From: Phytoseiulus persimilis
Taxonomy: Eukaryota > Arthropoda > Arachnida > Mesostigmata > Phytoseiidae
Direction of reading: 5' to 3'
Assembly (NCBI GenBank): GCA_037576195.1
Contig: CM075103.1
Coordinates: 3,534,001 to 3,598,000, forward strand
Length of the DNA stretch: 64,000 nucleotides
Shown here piece by piece: positions 23,701 to 33,989 of the stretch. Position 1 is the first letter of the stretch, and each line of letters opens with the position of its first letter. The notes below the pieces were generated by a model. The model had not been told where the DNA came from, did no database searches, and was given only the letters and a program-made list of their open reading frames with translations. Both the position numbers and the translations under genes were made by a program.

Positions 23701-24363
23701 AAAAATCCAGGGAGCTCGAAAACCCGGCATCTCGAAAACTCTTTCCCCCAAATCGGGTCCGAATTGAACACAACGAACCTTCTGGGTAGAGAGTGGAGAA
23801 GCTGATACGAGAAAAGAGTATCACGAGGTTTTCGCGATTGGTACCACACATATCTCCCAGTGCGACTCAGGGAGATCAAGATACAATCGGTATCCAAATC
23901 CGCTTGGATGTCCCTCCTAGTATGTTCGCTGTCCTATTCGGGAACTCGAAGGGTCTGCATAGAAGGTCCGTTGGGATCGAACGGAACCTAATTTTAGGGA
24001 GAGGGGTTTCGAGCTCCTGGGTTTTCGAGCTCCCGGCCTGTAACCAGTGAATCAGGCTCGAGGGTCAGGGGGCATAGAATCGACGAATTCAGCAATTCAT
24101 CGGAGCAGCTCACCTTCGATCCTCGTTCGTTGAAGATGATCTCGACGTCGAGAATACACCCATAATCGCCGAACAGGTGGCGAAGGTCGGGTTCCCTGAA
24201 CCGGAACGGGATGTTTGATACATGAAGACGCTTCGGGCCGTTGAGAGCCTCTAGAGTGGCCTCTGTGAGCTGCTGATTGACTTTGATTTCTTCTTTCGCT
24301 CGGACCCTCGTCCGTGGGAGTATTTTTCGAGATGGGTGGTGGCGAATGGTCGTCCGACGTCGT
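17546..24363 (-). CDS. Rbfox1: Rbfox/Fox-1 family RNA-binding splicing regulator (six-exon 3' portion)
   Basis: Rbfox proteins are nuclear and cytoplasmic RNA-binding proteins that bind (U)GCAUG through one RNA-recognition motif (RRM) and control alternative splicing. Six minus-strand exons join in frame: 24363-24114, 23322-23230, 19078-19021, 18618-18353, 18138-17884 and 17752-17546. All introns are GT-AG and junction phases agree (0, 0, 1, 0, 0). The RRM carries RNP2-like [16 protein letters not shown], then [15 protein letters not shown]1 GFGFVTF and [16 protein letters not shown], nearly the family consensus. The C-terminal half is alanine-rich with a [15 protein letters not shown] stretch resembling the family YQD region, and the protein ends NSVRFMPY, matching the RFAPY-type terminus. 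Introns are 791, 4151, 402, 214 and 131 bp. The 5' coding exons are not securely placed. The family assignment is firm. The paralogue symbol is nominal, because arthropods normally have one copy. Confidence 0.93.
17884..18138 (-). CDS. Rbfox1: Rbfox exon E: Ala/Tyr/Gln-rich C-terminal region
   Basis: 255 nt, 85 codons, phase 0 to 0. The acceptor is TTCTTCCACGAAG and the donor TCG|GTGAGT. It encodes [20 protein letters not shown], then [20 protein letters not shown] and [20 protein letters not shown], ending QGYS. The low-complexity Ala/Tyr/Gln composition fits the Rbfox C-terminal domain that mediates higher-order assembly. The upstream AG choice is inferred from phase, because other AGs are nearby. 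Confidence 0.82.
18353..18618 (-). CDS. Rbfox1: Rbfox exon D: polyalanine and YQD region
   Basis: 266 nt between acceptor TGTTTTTGCAG and donor CCG|GTAAGT. It starts with a polyalanine tract ([15 protein letters not shown]), continues through a Ser/Gly/Pro linker ([18 protein letters not shown]), and ends with [20 protein letters not shown] and AAQGALP. The VYQD motif and the Tyr/Ala spacing resemble the Rbfox C-terminal activation and aggregation region. The alanine tract is coded by GCN repeats. Confidence 0.88.
19021..19078 (-). CDS. Rbfox1: Rbfox exon C: end of [11 protein letters not shown] exon
   Basis: A 58-nt exon. The acceptor is ATGTCCACAG|GTG and the donor CCA|GTCAGT, which departs from the usual GTRAGT. 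It encodes [19 protein letters not shown] plus one base. VNNATARV is invariant in the family. The following VHTKR resembles the fly VQTKK more than the vertebrate VMTNKK, which is my main reason for suggesting an arthropod. Its trailing base joins the leading CG of exon D to give a Thr codon. Confidence 0.9.
19602..19607 (-). promoter_or_regulatory. TGCATG hexamer upstream of exon C
   Basis: A second full hexamer on the transcript strand, about 525 nt upstream of the exon C acceptor, in the 4.2-kb intron. Only the sequence match supports it. Confidence 0.25.
20234..20325 (+). repeat. GACCCCGAAAA short tandem array (left arm)
   Basis: About six imperfect 13-16 bp units built on GACCCCGAAAACAAT. 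An inverted counterpart occurs at 21057-21165. Confidence 0.75.
20448..20550 (+). repeat. Two-copy 45-bp minisatellite seed
   Basis: Two units start CCAGAAAAGTATGGTCAG at 20448 and 20493, exactly 45 bp apart, followed by a partial third. They match the edge units of the large array at 50.46 kb (GAGAAGTATGGTCAGATTGG and GGAATCACC). One frame reads [14 protein letters not shown], parallel to KYGQIG.GITPP in the large array. Confidence 0.8.
20553..20608 (+). repeat. RTE-like 3' tail (ACAAACAG repeats, TATATATAGTAAGGAT)
   Basis: Imperfect GACAAACA repeats are followed by GACGAAGCCG and TTATATATAGTAAGGAT. The layout closely parallels 54171-54238. Confidence 0.55.
21000..21570 (-). mobile_element. 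Second, inverted copy of the same interspersed repeat
   Basis: Read on the minus strand this copy follows the 19.9-20.4 kb copy segment by segment: ATTGATTCAACGACCAGCC, GTGGAGATATCGGACTCGG, CCCCGAAAATTCGACCCCG and then CTCTCCCAAAA. It lacks the 45-bp units and the ACAA tail. In part of it the frame [19 protein letters not shown] followed by [13 protein letters not shown] is open, and the sister copy preserves a similar [12 protein letters not shown] reading, hinting at an ancestral coding segment. Confidence 0.55.
21057..21165 (-). repeat. GACCCCGAAAA short tandem array (right arm, inverted)
   Basis: On the plus strand this reads as TTTCGGGGTC units. Its reverse complement aligns with 20234-20325 unit by unit (TTCGACCCC, then ATGACCCC, then ATGATCCC, then ACGACCCC), so the two arrays are homologous and can pair in RNA. 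Confidence 0.75.
22671..22745 (+). repeat. CAG/CAA/CAC-rich low-complexity stretch
   Basis: An imperfect run of AGCAGCAGTGC, GCAGCAGCAACACC and CACCAACATC triplets within the 4.2-kb Rbfox intron. No coding role is seen. Confidence 0.4.
23211..23215 (-). promoter_or_regulatory. GCATG core just downstream of the 93-nt exon
   Basis: The minus strand reads GGCATGTC at intron positions +15 to +19 after exon B. Rbfox bound downstream of an exon usually promotes inclusion, so this is a plausible autoregulatory site. The site is seen; the function is inferred. Confidence 0.4.
23230..23322 (-). CDS. Rbfox1: Rbfox exon B: 93-nt RNP1 exon of the RRM
   Basis: Exactly 93 nt, 31 codons, phase 0 to 0. It runs from [20 protein letters not shown] to [11 protein letters not shown]. 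The acceptor is CGTCAATTTAAG (weak polypyrimidine tract) and the donor GAG|GTGAGT (strong). Both the length and the boundaries (after ...NERGSK, before VNNATARV) match the mammalian 93-nt RRM exon, which is known to be skipped by autoregulation to give a binding-dead isoform. A GCATG core lies at intron positions +15 to +19 (23211-23215). Confidence 0.93.
23671..24036. repeat. Short inverted repeat in Rbfox intron between exons A and B
   Basis: GGGAGCTCGAAAACCCGG occurs at 23672-23689 and again near 23710-23727, with a truncated third copy (TCTCGAAAACTC). The reverse complement occurs at 24019-24036, with a variant at 24003-24018. The arms can form a hairpin with a loop of about 290 nt. Confidence 0.7.
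24114..24363 (-). CDS. Rbfox1: Rbfox exon A: linker and first half of the RRM
   Basis: The exon is bounded by a strong acceptor (polypyrimidine CTCTCTCTCTTTTCAG) and donor AAG|GTGAGC. In the RRM frame it ends ...[19 protein letters not shown] then [23 protein letters not shown]. The stretch I recall vertebrate genes splitting after DLRQMFG is uninterrupted here. RRM-frame reading requires the upstream exon to end after two bases of a codon. The frame one base off is also open across all 250 bp and starts [20 protein letters not shown], which looks like a natural acidic, proline-rich linker. A second in-frame acceptor (AATCAGCAG|CTC, exon start 24269) would suit a phase-0 upstream exon. The RRM part is certain; the 5' limit is less so. 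Confidence 0.88.
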
Positions 24364-24610
24364 CTGAAAAGAGAGAGAGAGGAGCTGTTGAGATGTGCTT
24401 AGTAGGCTCCCACTCTAACCCCGCCGGACTCATTTGAATTTCAAACTGATAAGAGGTTTGTATCGGGTTTTTTCGGATTCCTTTCATTCGTCCACCTCGG
24501 AGCCGGAGTGGGCCGGCGTTTCCCGAAATTCATTCGAGTTCTCCGGGGTTCTCCCGGCGGCGCTGCGGAGTTGTCAGATCATGACACTCTGTGTTCGGCA
24601 GACGGGCAGT

Positions 24611-24616
24611 CATGCA
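24611..24616 (-). promoter_or_regulatory. TGCATG hexamer upstream of exon A
   Basis: A full Rbfox hexamer on the transcript strand, about 250 nt upstream of the exon A acceptor. Upstream binding is usually associated with exon skipping. One occurrence in this span could be chance. Confidence 0.3.
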
Positions 24617-26136
24617 ACGATGGAATTCGAGAGGAACCTCTCGCTAACAAGTTCTACATTCCAAGGTTTGTTGCCGCATTCTGCCCACGAGCGTCATCAG
24701 AGGACGCCGCTGAATTAGCGCGGGAAATGCCAGATGATTATTGAGCATCCGCATTGAAGCACAGATAACCGCAACACCGAGGAGGCGGCTTTGGCATTAA
24801 ACACCGGATGACGTCCGTCAATTAGGCAGCGAGAGCATCAACGTCGTGTTCGATCGGAAGCTCGGTCGAATCGATGGCCATTAAACTCATTGCTACCAGT
24901 TAGTGCTGATCAGCTGGTTCGAAACTCTTCCGTCCCCACGAGGCAGCGCGACGCCATCTAGCGTTCTACCTCTCCTCTCTGGGATCATGTCATGCCCGCA
25001 GATTAAAATCTACGAACGATCGAGCCATGACCACGATGAGCGGATCTGAATGGACCAATTCTGAAAGCAATGCCGGGGCTCGTGTTTTTGTCTCATGCTG
25101 AGGATCCCTGAGCTTATGCCCCAGCCTCGGACTCCAACCTGTCGACTTCCGAAGCGAGCTGCGTGGGCTATTCGGGAGTTTGTCTCCGAAACATCAGCTG
25201 CTGGCCTGCCTTTGCCTTCGCGGGATGTATTGCTGCGGAACGGAACGCAGTGCGGCCGACACTTCGCTCTATATTCAATGTTCCCTAAACAGGCAATCCA
25301 GCATCGGAGATGACCTGCAGCAGGATGGACTTTGAGAAAAAAATACTCGATCGCAAGATCTTTTCGGCGCTGAAGAGATTCAGCGCGGAACCATCTCGGC
25401 GCGAAATCGTTTCATCCCGCTGGAATCGTGGAGGGCGCCCACCGTTCGACTGCGGCAACGAGAACGGGAGGTTTCGTGGAAGTGGATTTCTCGGAATTTC
25501 GGAGTTGGTGGCAACATCGTGTGAATGCGTCACGCCATGTGGAGGGTATATCGAGGCGGAACGTGTGTTTAGCTTTTTGCGGAGAGCCTGAGAGGGCCAC
25601 TGTCGAAAGAGCTGAACGGATGGGCGAGAATATGAGGAATATCGGCGGCGGAGAGGCCGGCTCGTTCCTGTTGTGGGCCGTGATTCGGTGCCTGGGTAGG
25701 GAGCCGGATCCTGCGGCCCGGTCCGATGAACGATATGCAAATATCTTGGACCCCTGATGTTTAGGCTACGCTTCCCCGCTGCTCTGAGCACGCCTCAGTA
25801 TCCGCGCGGGAAATTTCACTGGAAACGTGAATCTTCACATGCGCGCTCGCTCTGTTCTCGTTCACCCGTGCAGGTACAGCGGTGAATGATTCTCGTCTGT
25901 TTGCCATTGTCTCTCATAAAGTTATCCGTCTTTTCCCGCCAATGCTTCCCCCGCAACCAGAGCCGGCTAGGATGGATGATGTTTGGCAAACGAACCTTTT
26001 CGCTCATTTAGCAGAGCACTACCTGGTCCTGAGATCTCGGGTTTCTCGTTCTTTCCCTCTCGCTCTGGGATCTGTTTATCTATTTAGTCTCCCCCGAGTT
26101 ATCAGGATCAGATCAGAAGCAAACAAGCTCAACAAG

Positions 26137-26233
26137 ATGGCGGCCTTCGGGAACGACATCGAGTGTCGAGCTGGCTATCGAGAGGTAGATAGATGGACAG
26201 ATAGTGAAACCCAGGCAAGAAAGGAGGCAACAG
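26137..26233 (+). CDS. Candidate first coding exon, unknown gene
   Basis: An ATG in strong context (AACAAGATGG) opens MAAFGNDIECRAGYREVDRW and then TDSETQARKEAT, followed by donor CAG|GTGAGC. The polypeptide is charged and plausible but matches nothing I know. Evidence is limited to Kozak context plus one donor. Confidence 0.15.
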
Positions 26234-29200
26234 GTGAGCGCAACGTCCGGCAAACCCGACTCATGGGCCGTCGCAGGACTCGCGAGGCGAGAGCGACAAC
26301 AAAAGGCCCGAGAAGCATCCGCCGCGAAACAATGGAAGACAGTGGCCTCCCTCTTTTCCCCGTAGAGCATCACACACTCATACTACTATGTTGTTCGGTT
26401 GCTTGCTCGCTTGCTCGGCCCGCCAGCCAGCCGACCGACCGACCGATCGCTCGGCTGGTTTGCTGGTTAAGCTCAATGGTCGAGTAACTGAGCTGGCCGG
26501 CAGGAACAAGACCGGATAACGGAACACTGCGCGACTCGGCGGAACAGCGCAAACTACAGAGAGCTGCAAAGTTCGGGGCGCGCGATTCGCGAACGGCAAC
26601 GGAGTCTCTTGCATTAGCTCATGATTTCGAGAGAATTCCCGTTATCCCGGAAATCTCTTGAAACTGATGAGCGGCTTCGCCGACCTCTGATCCAGCCAGT
26701 TGAGGGGCCGTCCATCATCTCGAAAGCGGGAATCCGTTTGGCTCGAGTTCCGGAAGGTTTCAGTTCTTTGCCAGCACCGAGAACGCCATTCTTTCAGATG
26801 AATTACCCTGGAGCAGACCGGGCCTGAAACAGCGTGGCAACCCGTGCTTTAGGTTGCGTGATGCGATGCCGGAATCGCTAGTTCCGAACTCAGTCGTTAG
26901 ACGTTGTGCGCGGAACACGCCAAATCACGCAGCTCCCTTCCTCCGCCCCAACACCGCCAATTTCGTTGAACTCACCGCGGAATCTTCCGAAGGATCGAAC
27001 CGAGGAGCGCTCCCAAATCATCTCGTTGATGAAACTCGCAGGGCGCGAGACCGGGACATCCGTTTATTCATCTGCCTGTCCGTTCAGCGTACACAAACTC
27101 TACTCTAAATGGTAACATTGTTTCGACAGATTAGCGGGAGGAGCGCAACTTTAATTTCAGCGATGAGTTTTAGCCACGGAAGAGAAGCGGAGAGAAGGCA
27201 CTTCAGTTTCCAAATATTGGAGACCAATCGTTAGAACTTCCTCCCAAACTAAAGCCTGAAGGATGAGTTAGAGTGGATGTGGAGCGTTCGGATAACGGGC
27301 GCTCAGTGACCTTGGGCTTAATCAAATCGATACATTCATTGGCAATCGTGATCAATCAATGTTCAAGTTGGATGAAGCAGAATATAAATGAAGCCGAGCC
27401 ACGGTCGATATTCCCCGAGCCAAGTCCGAATCTGCCCACCGGTTGCTATCTGAAATTTCCATATTTCAATCGCGATGTTGAGCATGCTGTTCGGACTTCG
27501 ACGTTGCATTCTCGAGATCGGATGCTTCTGCCTCGAGCGCATTTAGTCCACGCCATCGAGTCGAGATCAACTCCCTTTCTTCTACTCGAACAAACCAGAA
27601 TATTTTTCGTCAAACACGTCCCCCCGCCTCCGCCTCCCGTCGCGTCTCGAACTCGATGATTTTATCCCTCGGAGGCAGCGCTCGGAAACTAGTTTTTTTT
27701 GGCCCACACTCAACACCGAGAGCCGTCACCGGTGAGGCTGGTCGAAGTGTCCTCGGACGTGACGACAGGTGCGATCAGGCGAACGCGTGTTCGGTTGCGT
27801 TCAGGGTCCATTTACTTTCTCTACTTTGGGCGACGCGATTTCTGCCCTTGACCCGTGTCGTTGGCAACCGTGCTTACCGGGAAAGCTTCTGCGTCCGTCT
27901 CTCACGGAGCCCATCTTCATGGAATCTCCCCCTCTCCCGACAGACAGGTCCGCGGGTACTCTTACCCCGGGTACCCCGAGACTCTCACGCGGGGCGATTC
28001 CATGGGAGCAGAATGTACGCAGTAAAGTGAGGCACGCTGAGTATATTTCGGCGGCTCACTGCGAGCTCTTAATACAGTGTGGAATGCGGCTGCTCGTTGA
28101 CACGCAACGTCTCATTTGTTGTGACATCTCTCGAAGTAAATGCCGCCGTCGACGACGACGACTACAATTTCGTTCGCGGTCGCAAAATGCAATTTCGTTA
28201 TAAATTAATTTGTGTCACGAAACGGCGGAGGCTTTCTTGAAACGGCGACTGCGAGAGGAGAACAACGCTACTCAGGCGTCTTTCTTGGAAAGTTCCTTTT
28301 CGGGCTTGATGTCGGCCATCTCTGGCAAGATTGAAGCCCTGAAGTCGACATAAGAGCCGCCGAGCGAGGGGATCGACCCGCGATGCTGAGTGCGGGATCG
28401 CTGGCCCTCTGGTCGCGGCGGAGCGCTTCGACGACTTGGTAGTCGAGTCTCATTTCGTGTTCCGCATACAAATGGCTTCACTAACAACCAACTTTTTGAT
28501 AATGAAGGAACACTCCGTATTTCCTGGCTTCCCTCCTCTCGAGCACTCCATGAAGCCCCTCAGCGGCGTCGGTGAAACTCCCGCGAGCTCGATGAAGTTT
28601 CCTCCGGCACAAACAGCCTGACGACGGATACGCTCAAACTCGTTTGCCTGAACGACGATGTTGGTGAGAGTCGTCCCTCATGGATCCAGGTAGACTGCAC
28701 GAATCGAGTTCGATGCCGTCGATTCCGTTCACCAGTACCGCCGAATGGCCGATCAATCCGTTAGTCTATGTAGAACTGACCCCTTTCACTTCAAAAGTCT
28801 TCACTCCTGAGCCCAATGTAACATCCACCTAATCCGTGCGCCTAATCGATCCAAAACGGTCCTGTTCCGATGTGATCCGATGGAGCGGTTTTGTTCTCGG
28901 TTTTTTATTGATGGATGGCTCACCACCCGACCTGCCAAAATGCCATTCCCTCATCATAGTTGATCCTGAAAAAGGGACGAGTGTCCTGCTGGATTCTGCG
29001 GCTGTCCTCATCTTCATATGTAAAGTCCCGGTTCTGGTTGTTCATTCGTTCCCCTCTCGCCGACACCCTCCTCCCGTTGACCGTTTTTCGCGCTGTTCAG
29101 AATGTCTGGAGAAAAAATTGGAATCATCTCCCAGATGTCGTTTCCTCAGGCACCGGAATGCGCGACGCACGCAGAATAGTCACGATGCTGACAAGATAGA

Positions 29201-32189
29201 GCGGAGCTGTCGATGGGATGTGCGCTGGGTTCTGCGCCGGGCGATAAATCCGTCTGCGGCTCGATTGTGGGGCCAGACTCCAGTGAAGTAATTAGCGGGA
29301 GCAACTGGCTGAAGGAATAGCCAAGAGACCGAAACATAGGAATCGAGTGAGTACCCATGAATGGCTGACGCAAAGGGGGACGAGACCGCCCGGAGCGGTG
29401 GGATCCCGGCGCGGGGAAATAAACTTCCGCGAACAAGCTGAACGAGAGAGATGTAATTTATCATTGCGGCAGCGATAGAATACGCGGACGGAGATGTCGC
29501 TGAACGGACTTCCATGAAGGGGAACGAGACCACTGCTCTCCGACCCGGCGGTCCCGCCGCACTCCACCACAGGTTCTTTTGTGTTCAACCGGAGCCTCAC
29601 CATTTGCATTGCAATTGGAGCACGTGGTGATTAATTTGAGGCGCGCTGATTTGAGACGGCGATGCTCATCGCGAGCGTGGAGGCCAACTCGCATTCGATT
29701 GAGTCCGTCTCGAAGTGTTATCTCTCGCGGCTAGAGCTCCCTGCCGAGCGCTCTCCTCATCCCATGAACGATTCTGCGATAACCGCAATCCCACCTGTCT
29801 GGTCGGAACGCTAAATGTTCACAGCCCGATGCATGATAGTGGAAGATGATACATTTTGATGGATTGTGGCAGTTCCGCGGGACGACATTTTTCATGTTTC
29901 TCCACTGCTGGTTGACGACAGCGAGCCGCGGGTCGTTTTTCTCAGAGCTCACACGCAGCCAGTCGGGGAGTGTTCTGTGTCGCGGAACAAGTGATAAAGC
30001 TCACCAGCGACTTTCCGGGTCGACGAGGCGGAGCTATCTTATCAGATGATGTCTTCATGTCCGATCCTGACGAACCGATTTCTGGATAGCAACACGAGAG
30101 CTAGAGAGCGATTGAGGTACAGACTCGGGACTCGGAGACGACGCTCCGAGAGCTTCCACAAGCAAAGACAGACCGAATTGTAGGCGCATTGTTCAGGGAA
30201 GTCCGTCCGAATATGCGGGAACGGGAAGAATGCGAAAGAACTAAACGGACTCTTCTTTCTGTGGGCGGCCCGTTCCGTAGAAACTTGATTAGACTTTTAA
30301 TGACGACGAATATGACGACGACGAGTCCGCTTTCTCTTGCACCTTAATGAACTAGAGCCGTCTCTCGCACATCCCCCTGCGGCTCGTTTTCCCAACGGCC
30401 GCCACGGCAGGAGTGGTAGCAGTTATCCATCTGCTCATCTTCGCGCGCATGGCTCCTTTAGATCCTGGCGAGCTCGACGCGGGAAACTAAAAAACTTCCC
30501 ACTTCGTCGGCGTGAGAAGGAAAAAACTCATCATCAGCCATCAGCGGCCTTCTCACCGTGTCACGAGTGAACATGAGATATTCACCTAGAGACACACCCT
30601 CGCGGGCATATGCCTCACGAACAACGACCGGCCCGCCAGTGAGGCTATCGTGTCTCACACAATCTGTCACGGTGTCTCGGTCTCCGGCTACAGTGTTTTA
30701 GTGAGACCGAGGAGTTGGAAGGGGCGGGGAGTCCCACGAAGCGCGAGAATCGAACAGTTGTCTCTTGAACAGACCAAAGTCTCGCGACGAGGGGTGGTGG
30801 TGAGCAACGGATGGCCCGTATATTCGCCCGCTCGAAACTTCAGAGCCTTGGAATTCTCTTTCCGTTATGGGGCTGCGCCGCGGATGCGACGCGGTCGTGC
30901 CGATAAGCGTCGTCTGCTACGACGTGAGGTGATTCCTGGTGCGCGCTCTTTGACTCGGAGGATTGATACCGAGGAAAGGGTCGAGTCGCGTCGGGAACGA
31001 ATCCCTCGGTTGCCAAACGACGCTTCCCGGATTTCTTGATGAGATTCGTTCATGGAGCTCCCGGGGAAGTGTACTCGGGCTCTGTTCCAATTCGAACAAC
31101 AATATATCCAACTCGAATCCACAATATAGATCCACTTTGTTTGAGAGCAGAGGCGGGATAAACCCGCCGGTCTCCCGGGACAGGCTGCTCGGGCATTCAG
31201 GTCTACAACTTGTTGATCGCCAGACATGGAGTTCATCGTGCAGAGATGCGTGAGTTGCCAGGCTTTGAGCACATTCGGATCGGAGGCAGCACTTCGAGAG
31301 AACAGAGCGCCACAGTTCAAGAAGCTTGAGTGGAACGAACAACTGGTTCTCGGACAGTCCACGCGTTTCGAAGCGGAAGCTTTCCCCGAATATTTGCTTG
31401 AAATCCACCCGCGCTCGAGGTGCTCCAACGAACAAGTGTCCGTCGAGGCGACCGAGCGTCAGGGACTTCAGTGAAACAACAAACTTCGCAGGCGTACGAG
31501 ACGACAGGCGTGACTGCCTGCTTCCTTCATCCGGGCTCGTCACAGCGACTCCTCGAGATCCTCGCCGTCGCTATGTCAGGATAGCGGAGTAGATGCACGC
31601 GACTTGAGTGTGTGTTCAAGGGCTCGACAGTTCAACATCGCGTGTTCAACGTAGGTACATAGAGCGAAAGTGGGAATGGGATGAGATCGTCGACCGTCTT
31701 GATCGTGTTCGAGCCCGGTGCCTGATCAAAAGTTTCTGGCCGGTTTGTTCCACGGAATAATTCGTATGATGCCTGGTTGATTCGAGATCACTTCTGCATC
31801 TTGTTTCGGGCTACTCAAGGGCGTGCTGTATTTTCCGAGCGTTCGAAGCTCAAAGAGGTTTTCTCACCGCTGCCCGATTTCCCCCCTTGTCACTCTGACG
31901 TCTTTTCCACTCCGGATGGCAGAAGCCACCTCTTGGTTACGGTGGAGCTGAGAGATCAAGACGGCAGCCGGCGGAAGATACAATTAGCGGGCGAAAATTT
32001 CGACACGTCCATCTCAAGCCGTCAGCGATATCGGACTTGGAGGCCGCGGAATTGAGCCAGCTCATCGACTCCGGCAGAGGTCGGAGAGTTCACTCGATGC
32101 GGCTCCGATGGGAGAGCGAGTCCACGATGACAAAAAGGTGAACCTGGTGACGGCGTTGGAGCTCGGATAGTGGGGGCGAGAAAGAAAGA

Positions 32190-32232
32190 GTGTGAGCGAG
32201 AGAAGAGAGAGAGCGAGAGAGAGAGAGGGAAA
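32190..32232 (+). repeat. GA-rich microsatellite
   Basis: An imperfect (GA)n/(GAGC)n purine tract followed by GGGAAAAAAAGGAAC. Confidence 0.7.
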
Positions 32233-33366
32233 AAAAGGAACAGTTGGGCGTAGGGAGAGGGGGGTAGCGAGAGCGAATAGCAGGAGCTACATCCAGGCTA
32301 AACAACGAGGTTCCACAGGGAGATTGAGGAAAACCTCTAGAGAGAAGTCGGTGGACATGAGAAGATCCCATCTGCCTCGGCATATCCGGTTCCAGAGCCA
32401 GGAAGAGCGTGCATGCCATGCGATGCGAACACTCGCCTCGGGCATAAGATTTTCATCTGGCTGTTAAGGCTTTAGGAGGTCTAGGCCCCGATACCCGCAC
32501 TTCCCGTTGTTGTTTCAGATCGTGCGCGAATTATGAAACACGCGCTTCGTCGATCATCGAAGGTCGAGGTCTGCAAGTTCAGCAAAGTTCGACTTGATGC
32601 CCAGAGTTTGGCGGCCGTCCCGGATAGAGGTCACCGTGCCATAGTTTCCCACCTTTGTTCGGTTCTCAGGAAAAGTTCGCTGACCCAGGCACAGGAACCT
32701 TGGGCTTTTTGGTTATGGTTTCATACGAAGTTCCACATGAACGGTCAGCGGATCCGTCGCGTGATTCACTCGGCGCTGCGGGGGCTCGACAGGAATTCAT
32801 ATCCAGAGCCGACAATATAATCATGAAATATTAATATCGTGTCCCGCATTAACAGCGGAGCCGTCCCGACGGATTTGGCGCTTCCTCCGATGCCCGCCGA
32901 GGTTCGGATTGTCGCCGCCGGAGTTGTCAGCGCCCGTTCGCGAGGCTACCTAGGGCTATGATCCAGAAGGGCTCTGGAGCTCGTGCGCGTGAATTCTGAT
33001 GAGGTTGTGCAACTCGTGCGGCTCTGAGAGTATCCCCCCACACGTCGCACATTCAGAGGCAGCATTCCACATGCTTCTGCACGAGAGTGATCCATCCTCA
33101 GGCTCTCCCTCTCACTGGGACGCGGGTGAACAACGAGCCGCAGGGACGTCCCGCAGTAGGACCGGCAGGAGTACCGACGAGCGATTGGTAGTGAAAGTCA
33201 AATCCGCGTTGTTCTCTGTTTATCTTCAAATCGGGCTGATTGAAGTTTCCCGAGGCCTCCTGCCTTTGGAGCTGCGGGTTGTCATTGGACCTATGCGGGT
33301 GTTCTATTCGCGGCATAAAGCAGCCGGGTCTGCCATCCATCGTTAAACGAGCTGAACCCTCGGGAC

Positions 33367-33383
33367 GGAGGGGGGGGGGGGGG
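33367..33383 (+). repeat. Poly-G run
   Basis: A run of about 14 G after GGACGGA. It is a length-unstable homopolymer. Confidence 0.8.
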
Positions 33384-33878
33384 TGGCTTGTTACCGGTAC
33401 CTATCAGAGAAGTGCGGTGGGCTCCCTCGACCCGACTGGATACCCGTTTCCCGTCCTTCAAACTTACCGAGGGGCGGCACAACACCCGCGGCTACGGGGC
33501 CGGATCAATCCCATGGGAGAGAATCTCGAGTCACAAACAAACTCGGAATAAAGATAATATTAGCTCTGTTCGCTCCCCTCCGGAAAGTTACGTCCGCTGC
33601 AGAAACTCCCAACTTCCGCTCGATTCATCGCCCTCGTCGAAGCCCTTGTCGAGTTTCCGGTTAGCGGATCGGACTCGCGCCGCGCCATTCCGGCGAGGAA
33701 CATATGCTCCTCCCCAGGCGCCATATGGGGAAGTTTCCCGATGGCACTTCCATCCGTCTGACGAGGCCTTTCTCGGGTCGCTATCCGAGTTCGTTTCCGT
33801 CAACAACGTCTTCCCGACGTGAAGCGCGGCCACAACAGAGCCGCTCTGAGTTAGCCGCGCCGTGGAGTTCATGCCTAC

Positions 33879-33989
33879 CTTGATCCGGGGTGGATCCGGA
33901 GGAAAGACCTGATCAGCTGATGTGGTCGATGGGAGGCCTTGGTACAGCGTTGGCTGTGTCGGCATGTTTAGATTTGCCATGACCAGCAT
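33879..33989 (-). CDS. Possible 5' coding exon (candidate Rbfox N-terminus)
   Basis: On the minus strand an ATG at 33989 and a second at 33980 in good Kozak context (GTCATGG) open MANLNMPTQPTLYQGLPSTT, then SADQVFPPDPPRIK, followed by donor AAG|GTAGGC. The Met-Ala start and the Gln/Pro/Tyr-rich composition resemble Rbfox N-termini, and the strand and position (9.5 kb upstream of exon A) fit. It ends in phase 0 while exon A at 24363 needs phase 2, so either another exon intervenes or the internal acceptor at 24269 is used. It could belong to another gene or be chance. Confidence 0.3.

Larger units (their letters stand above)
24364..33878. other. Gene-poor stretch, probably Rbfox intron
   Basis: I recognise no protein domain on either strand. 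Overlapping open frames at 25285-25791 (-) and 25882-26487 (+) lack family features. One plus-strand candidate first exon (26137) is listed separately. Tetranucleotide runs (TTGC, CCAG, CCGA) fill 26396-26470. No tRNA or large repeat is seen. Confidence 0.5.

Noticed and set aside
25285-25791. 168-codon minus-strand frame as an Rbfox N-terminal exon (contains IYPPHGVTHSHD, faintly like the vertebrate LYPPTQTHSE)
   Set aside because: No acceptable donor, competing frames on both strands, and the similarity is too short.
28268-28320. Minus-strand MADIKPEKELSKKDA as a small protein or C-terminal exon
   Set aside because: Short, with no recognised family and no supporting splice pair.
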